Origin: Bacteroidales bacterium UBA5833 | GTDB lineage: Bacteria > Bacteroidota > Bacteroidia > Bacteroidales > Lentimicrobiaceae | NCBI GenBank assembly: GCA_002433025.1 | Contig: DJGZ01000047.1 | Coordinates: 288 to 15,294 of the forward strand | Direction: 5' to 3' | DNA: 15,007 nucleotides | Part shown: piece by piece, positions 1 through 5,259 of the stretch | Layout: each line of letters starts with the position of its first letter | Position numbering within the stretch: the stretch's first letter is position 1 | Position numbers and translations under genes: made by a program | Notes under the pieces: generated by a model | Seen by the model: the letters and a program-made list of their open reading frames with translations, nothing else | Told to the model about the DNA's origin: nothing | Databases searched by the model: none

Positions 1-187
1 AAGCCTTTGAAGGTCAACTTTAGAAAGCCGCTTATGCGAAAGCTGATAATTTTTCCGCTCTGCTTTACTTTTCTGGGATTACAAAGTATTATAGAAATTC
101 AGTTTCATTTCCGTTTTGACATGAAATTTGTATCCTTATGCACTCATCTGTCAGGAAATGGCATAAGTAAAATGGAAAGCTTACTGA

Positions 188-222
188 CATCCGGATGTAA
201 AAGTGTGTAAACGGATGTAAAA
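188..222. repeat. Palindrome plus two CGGATGTAAAA direct repeats
   Basis: CGGATGTAAAA occurs at 192-202 and again at 212-222, a 20-bp period. The first copy overlaps the perfect palindrome CATCCGGATG at 188-197. Two turns of helix between copies would suit protein binding on one face of the DNA (inference). It could be a recombinase arm site or an operator, or chance in AT-rich DNA. Confidence 0.4.
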
Positions 223-245
223 AGAGGCCCGGAATGGCCTTTTTC
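219..245. terminator. Rho-independent terminator, bidirectional type
   Basis: The stem AGGCC (225-229) pairs with GGCCT (236-240) around the loop CGGAAT. An A-rich run (219-224) lies on the left and a T-run (240-244) on the right, so the hairpin could stop transcripts from either side. No clear gene abuts it in the window. The gene it served may lie left of the window. Confidence 0.6.
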
Positions 246-327
246 AGGGTTATATTGGGCTTTTAAAGGGGTTTTTAAATCCGGTTAAAACGCATTTCTC
301 CGCCTCGAGACAATCATAGACTTGGTA

Positions 328-349
328 CGGAGCAATCACGGAGCAATCA
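328..349. repeat. Tandem 11-bp repeat, two copies
   Basis: CGGAGCAATCA is repeated exactly, head to tail, at 328-338 and 339-349. It lies about 150 bp upstream of the tRNA gene. Its function is unknown. Repeats of this size can be recombinase arm-type sites, but there is no integrase in the window to support this. Confidence 0.5.
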
Positions 350-497
350 TATGCAAATCAGCACGCTGTTTTTAAGTATGACAGAAACTGAAAAGATGGC
401 ATATTTCTGAAATTTCGTAACATAAACCGAAGGTGCAGATATGTCGCGGCGGCAATTTTACTTGGGTGCGGCGAATTTTTTTGTCTGCCTGCCGGAT

Positions 498-583
498 GCC
501 CGGGTGGTGGAATTGGCAGACACGAAGGACTTAAAAATCCTTTGGCCATTGCGGCCGTGCCGGTTCGATCCCGGCTTCGGGTA
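498..583 (+). tRNA. tRNA-Leu (anticodon UAA)
   Basis: This is a class II tRNA. The acceptor strand GCCCGGG (498-504) pairs with TTCGGGT (576-582) using three G-U pairs, and the discriminator is A583. The D-arm contains AATTGG and closes GTG with CAC. The anticodon stem AAGGA (525-529) pairs with TCCTT (538-542), and UAA lies at 532-534. The long variable arm is GGCC/GGCC (544-547 with 553-556). The T-arm is GCCGG-TTCGATC-CCGGC. CCA is not fully encoded, so it would be added after transcription. The odd point is the anticodon loop between the paired stems, C530-A537, which is eight bases instead of seven because there are five A's in a row. The identity is clear; whether the extra base matters is not. 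Confidence 0.93.
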
Positions 584-1015
584 CCTATAAACTTCGATAA
601 TCTTTTGTAATTGAATGTAATATAGAAGTTTTTAATTTGGCCTTGTAGCATTCTGAAACTTTTCTGATAGGTGGTAAATAATACCAGCCTGGCCGTAATA
701 GCTTATGCAAAGTACTGCTGCAATCCCAATCTCTTATTGCTCTTTTTATTTCAATGTTATATATTTGGGCCTGAGTTGCGCAGATAATTTGGCAATTCCA
801 AGCGCTTATTAGCGTTTAAAAATGTGCATTGCATCGCTATTTTGTTGAATTTTGTCTTGATTGACAATAAGTTATGGCTAACCATTAGGACAGAATAAAG
901 TCCTTGGTTTAGTAGAGGATATACACTTGTTAGCCAACATATTGAAGAGAAAGCATACATCAAATAAGACAGCTTAAAATGATCACAGAGTTCTAAGAAA
1001 TTAAATTGATGTTTT
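584..1015. other. AT-rich intergenic region before the FISUMP gene
   Basis: I see no credible gene in either direction. Open frames crossing it on the minus strand also run through the tRNA or the start of the next gene and carry no motif. The one notable element is a promoter-like pair at 737-767. If that promoter serves the gene at 1016, the transcript would have a 5' leader of roughly 240 bases. No riboswitch was recognised. Confidence 0.45.
737..767 (+). promoter_or_regulatory. Bacteroidota-type promoter candidate
   Basis: TATATTTG at 760-767 matches the -7 consensus TAnnTTTG exactly, and TTG at 737-739 lies 20 bases upstream, where the -33 element is expected. Transcription would start near 773 and run towards the FISUMP gene at 1016. 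The distance to that gene is long, so a separate short RNA is also possible. Confidence 0.4.
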
Positions 1016-2341
1016 ATGAAAAAAAGACTTTTGCCTACCGTTTTAATAATCGCAATGATCACGGGCGCGATGGCCCAGAAAGCAGCAATGACCCTGACCT
1101 TCACCGCCGATAACAATGCCCAGCATCTGCCATTGAACAGCATCCTGATCGAGAACCTGACCCAGGGTGGGGACACCACGCTTTATGCACCTGATACTGT
1201 TTTAGTATTAGACTATATCACCGGAATGGAAGAAATCGGCACTTTCAGCGGCAAAGGTTTTTCCCTTTCCCAAAACTACCCAAATCCAATAACAGGCAAA
1301 ACGACAATTGAGCTCTTTTTGAATGAAAGAGAGGAGGTTGTGGTTACAGTCAGTGATGTGTTGGGAAGTGAGGTGGCCAATCAGGAATTTCCGTTAGAAC
1401 AGGGCACCCATTCCTTCACCTTTTACCCTGGCAGGGAAAGCCTCTATTTTCTCACTGCCCGTGCAGGTAATCAAACCCGAACGATAAAAATGTTCAATTC
1501 TCCAACCGATGCGAATGTTTCAGGATATTGCAAACTGGGATACAACGGGCAGCAGGAAACCGGAGCCCGAGATTATAAATCGGGAAACCCTCTGAACAAT
1601 TTTGTATTTGACCTGGGTGACATGCTTAAATTCACTTCATTTGCTGATCAAGGTGAACAAGTCATTACGAGTTCACCCACAGGTAACCAGACCTATTATT
1701 TTAATTATGCAGGCGATCCATGCCCCGGTACTCCAACGATAACCGATATTGATGGCAATGTATATAATACTGTGCAGATAGGTAATCAATGCTGGATGAA
1801 AGAGAACCTGAAAACCACAACCTATCGGAACGGTACTGCCATTCCCAATGTCATGGACAACAATACCTGGATGAACCTTACTACCGGCGCTTATGCTTGG
1901 TATGACAACGACATTTCATGGAAAGACAGTTACGGCGCATTGTACAATTGGTATGCAGTGGTTGATAGCAATGAACTTTGCCCGGCCGGCTGGCATACAC
2001 CGACCGATTCTGAATGGATAATTTTAACCGACTACCTTGGTGGTGAAAGCATTGCCGGCGGTAAAATGAAGAGTACCCGCACAGAACCCGATGCACACCC
2101 AAAGTGGTATTGTCCCAATGTCGGCGCAACCAATGAATTCGGATTTTCGGGTCTCCCGGGCGGCCTCCGCGACTTCAATGGGGCATTCAACGCCCTTGGC
2201 CGGTCCGGTTACTTCTGGAGTTCGAGTGAGTACACTTCGTACTGGGCCTGGTACCGCTTCCTGCATTACTATGGCTCCAATGTACTCAGGCTCGACTACT
2301 ATAAGCACTATGGCTTTTCTGTTCGTTGCCTCAGGGATTAA
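1016..2341 (+). CDS. Secreted FISUMP-domain protein, probable DGR target
   Basis: The protein has 441 residues. It has a signal peptide (about 1-20, ending MAQ). Residues about 80-158 look like a T9SS sorting/FlgD-like Ig fold (NYPNP motif), here internal rather than C-terminal. The C-terminal domain (about 236-441) is of the Fibrobacter succinogenes major paralogous (FISUMP) family; diagnostic pieces are IGNQCWMKENL, LYNWYAV, CPAGWHTPTDSEW and GFSVRCLRD. This family has a C-type-lectin-like fold. Residues 406-432 carry aromatic, His, Leu, Gly and Asp residues where relatives mostly have Asn, with third bases C or T. That is the pattern of a diversity-generating retroelement variable region. 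The protein is likely exported and may bind a surface ligand (inference). The start is chosen for the Lys-rich signal peptide. A hairpin and an avd remnant follow directly. Confidence 0.88.
   Translation: MKKRLLPTVLIIAMITGAMAQKAAMTLTFTADNNAQHLPLNSILIENLTQGGDTTLYAPDTVLVLDYITGMEEIGTFSGKGFSLSQNYPNPITGKTTIELFLNEREEVVVTVSDVLGSEVANQEFPLEQGTHSFTFYPGRESLYFLTARAGNQTRTIKMFNSPTDANVSGYCKLGYNGQQETGARDYKSGNPLNNFVFDLGDMLKFTSFADQGEQVITSSPTGNQTYYFNYAGDPCPGTPTITDIDGNVYNTVQIGNQCWMKENLKTTTYRNGTAIPNVMDNNTWMNLTTGAYAWYDNDISWKDSYGALYNWYAVVDSNELCPAGWHTPTDSEWIILTDYLGGESIAGGKMKSTRTEPDAHPKWYCPNVGATNEFGFSGLPGGLRDFNGAFNALGRSGYFWSSSEYTSYWAWYRFLHYYGSNVLRLDYYKHYGFSVRCLRD
2205..2338 (+). other. Candidate DGR variable region (VR)
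   Basis: This is the 3' end of the FISUMP gene. Between constant flanks (GYFWSSSE before, GFSVRC after) the codons run TTC, CAT, TAC, TAT, GGC, CTC, CTC, GAC, TAC, TAT, CAC, TAT at places where the family consensus (from memory) has Asn, AAC or AAT. Each can arise from AAY by changing only the adenines, with the pyrimidine third base kept. The constant end at 2312-2338 is where an initiation-of-mutagenic-homing sequence would lie. The boundaries are estimates because no template repeat is available to align. Confidence 0.72.
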
Positions 2342-2377
2342 GACTCTTTGACTATTTGTCTATTTGACAATTGGGGT

Positions 2378-2408
2378 ATCCCGCCTTTGGCGGGATCGAT
2401 TTTTTTTA
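2378..2408 (+). terminator. Hairpin with T-tract after the variable region
   Basis: ATCCCGCC (2378-2385) pairs perfectly with GGCGGGAT (2389-2396) around a TTT loop, and an eight-base T-run follows at 2400-2407. This is a good intrinsic terminator for the FISUMP gene. Its place 37 bp after the variable region also matches the hairpin/cruciform element known downstream of DGR targets. Both roles are possible. Confidence 0.75.
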
Positions 2409-2412
2409 AATT

Positions 2413-2568
2413 ATGGGTTTACATTATGATCTTCCGGTATATAAATCCTGTTACGACCTTTTGCTTGAGATATTTCAGTTTACTAAAGATTTTTGCTGGG
2501 AATACAATTACAATGTTAGAGAAAGCCTGAAGAAACAAGGAATTACTTTGGGTAAAACAGGCTCATAA
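2413..2568 (+). pseudogene. avd: Truncated avd-like (DGR accessory) gene
   Basis: This 51-codon frame starts at ATG 2413 and stops at TAA 2566-2568. Its start (HYDLPVYKSCYDLLLEIF) followed by FTKDF, EYNYN and ESLKKQ matches the first helices of the four-helix-bundle Avd/S23-like family. Full members have roughly 110-130 residues. The match ends at about residue 42, after which GITLGKTGS and a stop follow, so at least the last half is missing. Avd binds the DGR reverse transcriptase and normally sits between the target gene and the template repeat; its place right after a VR-like gene fits this. I call it a remnant, but an expressed short peptide cannot be excluded. Recognition is from family memory, not a search. 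Confidence 0.68.
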
Positions 2569-2676
2569 AGCATTGTTGTTACGGAGGTTAATTTAGCGTC
2601 CTTACCTTTTCCGAATGGTAGTAGAAATCCGAAAAGCGGAAACTTTTAAAAACGAAACGCTTCATAGCCCGGGAAC

Positions 2677-2685
2677 GTTATGTGT
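2677..2685 (+). repeat. Left half of a 9-bp inverted repeat around the cassette-like gene
   Basis: GTTATGTGT lies eight bases before ATG 2693. Its exact reverse complement, ACACATAAC, lies 16 bases after the stop of the same gene. GTT...AAC ends are the core-site pattern of integron attC sites, where recombination occurs at G|TT. A full attC with paired inner arms was not established. Confidence 0.45.
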
Positions 2686-2692
2686 AATAAAA

Positions 2693-3427
2693 ATGAAGAC
2701 ACAGATAATCATATTTAGCGTTTTGATTTCTTGTCAATTAACTTTTGGACAAGATTTAAAGACTGAATTGATTGGAAAATTTCTGGTTGATTCTGATTTT
2801 AATTTTGTCGAGCTGATTAATGATTCATTGATTTATTCATCTTTATATCAAGTCCGTGATACTGCAAAATATGAGATTATCGGAAATGATTTGATTATAA
2901 AGAAGAATGAATACGAGCCAAACACGCCATTAGGATACAAAGTCAAACGATTAAAATATAATATTTCAAAACAGACTGATAGTACATTGACTCTTATTTC
3001 GCCAAGTAATTTTCAGCTTGATTATAAGGATTTAAAATTATTCTCGAATAAGATTTTTGATTTTGAGTACATTGAGCTTGAATATCTGACACCGTGGTCT
3101 GATAACAGATTGATTCGGATTGATAACCAAGGAAACTATTACGATAAGATTACTTACTTACCGCTGAAATCAAGACGATTCAAGAGAAAGCACAAAATAA
3201 TCAAGGAACAGCTAAATGATTCAGAAATATTGATTTTAAAACAAAAACTAGCCGATTATTATTCAATTTATTTACCATTTGAGAGAGGATGCCCGATTGA
3301 CGGAGAAACGAGTAATTTCGTGATTAAAACAAATGGACAATTAATTGAAAGCAAAGGATGTAATTTAAGTCTGATTCATTCAAAATTACTGGATTATTTA
3401 TTAAATTTTAAGGTTGCAAATGATTGA
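2693..3427 (+). CDS. Secreted hypothetical protein on an AT-rich cassette-like segment
   Basis: The protein has 244 residues and I do not recognise its family. The start at 2693 (MKTQIIIFSVLISCQLTFGQ) gives a clean signal peptide with a cleavage point near residue 20. An in-frame ATG at 2615 would add 26 residues before it and is rejected. The mature part is rich in Asp, Asn, Lys and Ile with mixed beta-type segments, and two cysteines lie near the C-terminus (in RGCPIDGE and SKGCNL). No membrane segment follows the signal. The gene is visibly more AT-rich than its neighbours and stands alone, flanked by the inverted repeat GTTATGTGT/ACACATAAC. This suggests horizontal acquisition as a single-gene cassette. 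It sits just where the rest of a DGR (avd end, TR, RT) would be expected. Confidence 0.75.
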   Translation: MKTQIIIFSVLISCQLTFGQDLKTELIGKFLVDSDFNFVELINDSLIYSSLYQVRDTAKYEIIGNDLIIKKNEYEPNTPLGYKVKRLKYNISKQTDSTLTLISPSNFQLDYKDLKLFSNKIFDFEYIELEYLTPWSDNRLIRIDNQGNYYDKITYLPLKSRRFKRKHKIIKEQLNDSEILILKQKLADYYSIYLPFERGCPIDGETSNFVIKTNGQLIESKGCNLSLIHSKLLDYLLNFKVAND

Positions 3428-3443
3428 AATATAATAATTTACA

Positions 3444-3452
3444 ACACATAAC
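3444..3452 (-). repeat. Right half of the 9-bp inverted repeat; start of a possible attC
   Basis: ACACATAAC is the exact reverse complement of 2677-2685. Downstream, AGTC-GCT-GACT forms a small dyad near 3470-3480. A complete attC would need a partner ending in GTT within about 60-150 bp, and I could not define one with confidence. Confidence 0.4.
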
Positions 3453-3548
3453 AAATAAGTCTTAAACGCAGTCGCTGACTAAAAACAAAATCATTGGTAT
3501 AATTGTAAGTCATAAGAAAGATGGGATTGACAATATACCCGGATTAAC

Positions 3549-3593
3549 GGGCTTGCTTTACTCCGGATTGGGTGGCCTGCTTTAGTCCGGAAT
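3549..3593. repeat. Two imperfect 22-bp repeats, possible transposon-end relic
   Basis: GGGCTTGCTTTACTCCGGAT (from 3549) and GTGGCCTGCTTTAGTCCGGA (from 3572) share TTGCTTTA/CTGCTTTA and TCCGGA at a 24-bp period. A shorter echo, ATCCGGAAT, is at 3634-3642. Arrays of such units resemble the multiple transposase-binding repeats at ends of IS21-like elements in Bacteroidota, but no transposase or opposite end is in the window. The identity is a guess. Confidence 0.4.
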
Positions 3594-3602
3594 ATTCCTC
3601 TG

Positions 3603-3632
3603 ATCCCTGCCTTCCGATGCAGGGATTTTTTT
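3603..3632 (+). terminator. Intrinsic terminator
   Basis: ATCCCTGC (3603-3610) pairs with GCAGGGAT (3619-3626) around CTTCCGAT, followed by seven T's (3626-3632). It would stop plus-strand transcripts coming from the cassette-like gene or from a lost element, and it insulates the gene at 3869. Confidence 0.75.
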
Positions 3633-3802
3633 ATCCGGAATCCTCTTATCAAATCCACGGGGTTGTAAAATCGTCATATGCAGTAATGTTCATAAGCCCA
3701 AGTCCTGCTTTTCAGCTTGATTCCACCGTTTTATTGTTATTAAGACTAAAAATGAATTATTTTTGTTGGGCCTTAAGACTGCTAAAAGTTGTTAAATCGC
3801 AG

Positions 3803-3832
3803 TTTGGAAGAAGAATCTGAGCATAATATTTG
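3803..3832 (+). promoter_or_regulatory. Promoter candidate for the 3869 lipoprotein gene
   Basis: TTTG (3803-3806) is followed after 17 bases by TAATATTTG (3824-3832), one base longer than the TAnnTTTG consensus. The predicted transcription start would lie about 30 bases before ATG 3869, after a terminator. Placement is good but the box is imperfect. Confidence 0.4.
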
Positions 3833-3868
3833 TTCATTTTGTGAGTTTAAATTCAAAATATCTGTTTT

Positions 3869-4558
3869 ATGATGAGAGAAAGAAAACCCTTCCGTACCGA
3901 AACTACGGGTAAATTCAGGCTGTTTTTGATCATGATGCTGGTGGTATCACTTGGCGCCGGTTTCAGTTCATGTACCAGTCAGAAGAAAGCTGCAAAGAAA
4001 AAGGCAGCGCAGGAGCTTGCTGAAAAAAAGGCAAAAGCCAAATCAGACCTGCTGGCAATTATCAACGATGACGGCCGGATGACCCTTGAGGAAAAGGAAT
4101 TCAAACTGGCAGCCGTCAAGCGCATGGGTATTGATGACAATGAAATCAATGACCTGATTGGCCAGGCTGAAGAAATTCTTGCCCGCGAAAGGGCCGCCCT
4201 TGAACGGAAAAAGGAAGAAGAACGGTTGCAGCGCGAAAAGGAAGCGAAGGAACGGGAGTTACGTGAAGGCGGACAATACCGCGCGATTAACAATTCCCTG
4301 GACGCCGTTGCCGGCGCCGGAGATGTAGCTTCTGCAAACATGAGAATAAGGGAAGCGCTGGCCGCTTTTGCCGGTGAAGATGTTCCTGTGCTTATACTGA
4401 TCAGCCGTGAAGGCGAAATCAAGGATTACGACAGGCCTACAACCATTCGCAAGTACCTTGAGTTTATAAAGGATCAGAAAAAATCGCCCAACAAGGTGCT
4501 GAACGCGGCTTTTGATTCAAATGGAAAAATTAAAGAACTCGAACTCATTAAAAAGTAA
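3869..4558 (+). CDS. Coiled-coil lipoprotein with EF-hand-like segment
   Basis: The protein has 229 residues. An N-terminal hydrophobic segment ends at a lipobox-like FSSC (Cys about residue 35), so export and lipid attachment are likely. Next is an Ala/Lys/Glu-rich helical stretch, then INDDGRMTLEEKEF, which resembles an EF-hand-type loop in acidic spacing. A strongly charged Arg/Glu/Lys coiled coil follows (about 105-135). The C-terminal part (about 140-229) is compact, with the segment VPVLILISREGEIKDYDRP. Two ATGs stand in tandem (3869 and 3872); either may be used. The next gene starts six bases after the stop, so the two are surely co-transcribed. I do not recognise a characterised family; calcium binding is only a possibility from the motif. 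Confidence 0.85.
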   Translation: MMRERKPFRTETTGKFRLFLIMMLVVSLGAGFSSCTSQKKAAKKKAAQELAEKKAKAKSDLLAIINDDGRMTLEEKEFKLAAVKRMGIDDNEINDLIGQAEEILARERAALERKKEEERLQREKEAKERELREGGQYRAINNSLDAVAGAGDVASANMRIREALAAFAGEDVPVLILISREGEIKDYDRPTTIRKYLEFIKDQKKSPNKVLNAAFDSNGKIKELELIKK

Positions 4559-4564
4559 AGGGAT

Positions 4565-5140
4565 ATGACAAGAATATTAAGCATTGCCGCTGCCCTGATT
4601 ATTGCTTTTTCTGCAAACCTTGCAGCTCAGGACGATATCAGCCCGTCGCGTAAACAGGCCATCGATTCACTTGCACTTGAAAAAGTGAGGGATCTCAGCA
4701 AGTATATCAGTATTGTAGGAAATAAGGATACGCCGTGGTCGGAGGCTAACCGGGTGATTGAACGTACCCTTGAGTTGTTTGCCGACGGTGCGCTGATGGG
4801 CGTTTCTTCCATCAACCGTGAAGATGTTAATTATTATGGAATCAGGGAATACCTTGAGCGGCTTATGGCCCTGAATTACGACAAGGTTACCATTTCATGG
4901 TACAATATTCAATACATCAGTGATCTTGAAAGACAGCCGGATGGCCGTTACGTTGGCGTGATCACCATCTTTCAGCGCTTTGAAGGAACTACCAAAGAGG
5001 GGCTCAGATATGTGGACGTTACAAAGAAAGATGTCACGGTTTATGTTGAACGAAAAACCACACAGATATCCGGACGTATCATCGGGTTTTGGGATGTGTT
5101 GCTGGGCGATATCAGGGTAACTGAAACCAAACCGGGCTGA
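4565..5140 (+). CDS. Secreted protein with NTF2-like-type domain
   Basis: The protein has 191 residues with a signal peptide (about 1-21, ending LAAQ). The mature part starts with a helix and then has the order helix (REYLERLMALNYDKV), strands, GRYVGVITIFQRFEG, and a Tyr-Asp-Val/Lys-Asp-Val strand ending VYVER. This pattern is known to me from small secreted proteins of Bacteroidota and looks like a cone-shaped NTF2-like alpha+beta fold, although no catalytic residues are evident. It is the second gene of a pair with the lipoprotein six bases upstream. The C-terminus (DVLLGDIRVTETKPG) is conserved-looking. The function is unknown. A hairpin follows before the next gene. Confidence 0.85.
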   Translation: MTRILSIAAALIIAFSANLAAQDDISPSRKQAIDSLALEKVRDLSKYISIVGNKDTPWSEANRVIERTLELFADGALMGVSSINREDVNYYGIREYLERLMALNYDKVTISWYNIQYISDLERQPDGRYVGVITIFQRFEGTTKEGLRYVDVTKKDVTVYVERKTTQISGRIIGFWDVLLGDIRVTETKPG

Positions 5141-5163
5141 TCTGTGCCTTACTGATTATTTTT

Positions 5164-5206
5164 CTGGCCTCGGGATGCCCCATCGTGCAATTCCCGAGCC
5201 AGTTTT
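5164..5206 (+). terminator. Probable terminator between 4565 and 5260 genes
   Basis: CTGGCCTCGGGA (5164-5175) pairs with TCCCGAGCCAG (5192-5202), with one bulged G and a loop of about 16 bases, followed by TTTT (5203-5206). The T-run is short, so termination may be partial and allow some read-through into the following two genes. Confidence 0.5.
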
Positions 5207-5259
5207 ATATTAAGCTGTCTGGTAAAGCATTGATTATTTGACGCTTCAAAATCTGTCGC

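Larger units (their letters stand above)
1..497. other. Non-coding stretch upstream of tRNA-Leu
   Basis: I find no convincing gene here. A 67-codon open frame at 7-210 has no recognisable motif and runs into a repeat and a terminator. The stretch contains a 10-bp palindrome with direct repeats (188-222), a terminator-like hairpin (219-245) and a tandem 11-bp repeat (328-349). Such short repeats near a tRNA can be remains of an integrated element, but no integrase or att duplication is visible, so this is only a suggestion. Confidence 0.5.
3428..3868. other. Intergenic debris between cassette and envelope gene cluster
   Basis: There is no credible gene. An 82-codon frame at 3572-3820 begins inside a repeat and crosses a terminator, so it is discounted. 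The stretch holds the right inverted repeat of the cassette (3444-3452), a 24-bp-period repeat (3549-3593), a terminator (3603-3632) and a promoter candidate (3803-3832). Confidence 0.5.

Noticed and set aside
7..210. 67-codon open frame on the plus strand
   Set aside because: It has no family motif and runs through a palindrome and direct repeats almost into a terminator. Composition is like random AT-rich DNA.
358..651. 97-codon open frame on the minus strand
   Set aside because: It runs antisense through the whole tRNA-Leu gene, and the protein shows no motif.
2348..2530. 60-codon frame on the plus strand after the FISUMP gene
   Set aside because: It crosses the terminator hairpin and overlaps the avd-like remnant in another frame, and that frame has the recognisable protein pattern.
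2615..2692. Upstream extension of the AT-rich secreted protein to ATG 2615
   Set aside because: It would put 26 charged residues before a clear signal peptide and cross the inverted repeat at 2677. The start at 2693 is better.
3572..3820. 82-codon frame with hydrophobic stretches
   Set aside because: It starts inside a repeat unit, is interrupted by a strong terminator and has no family pattern.
3979..4422. 147-codon minus-strand frame antisense to the lipoprotein
   Set aside because: Its Ser/Ala/Phe-rich protein is the mirror of Lys/Glu codons in the coiled-coil gene, a typical shadow.
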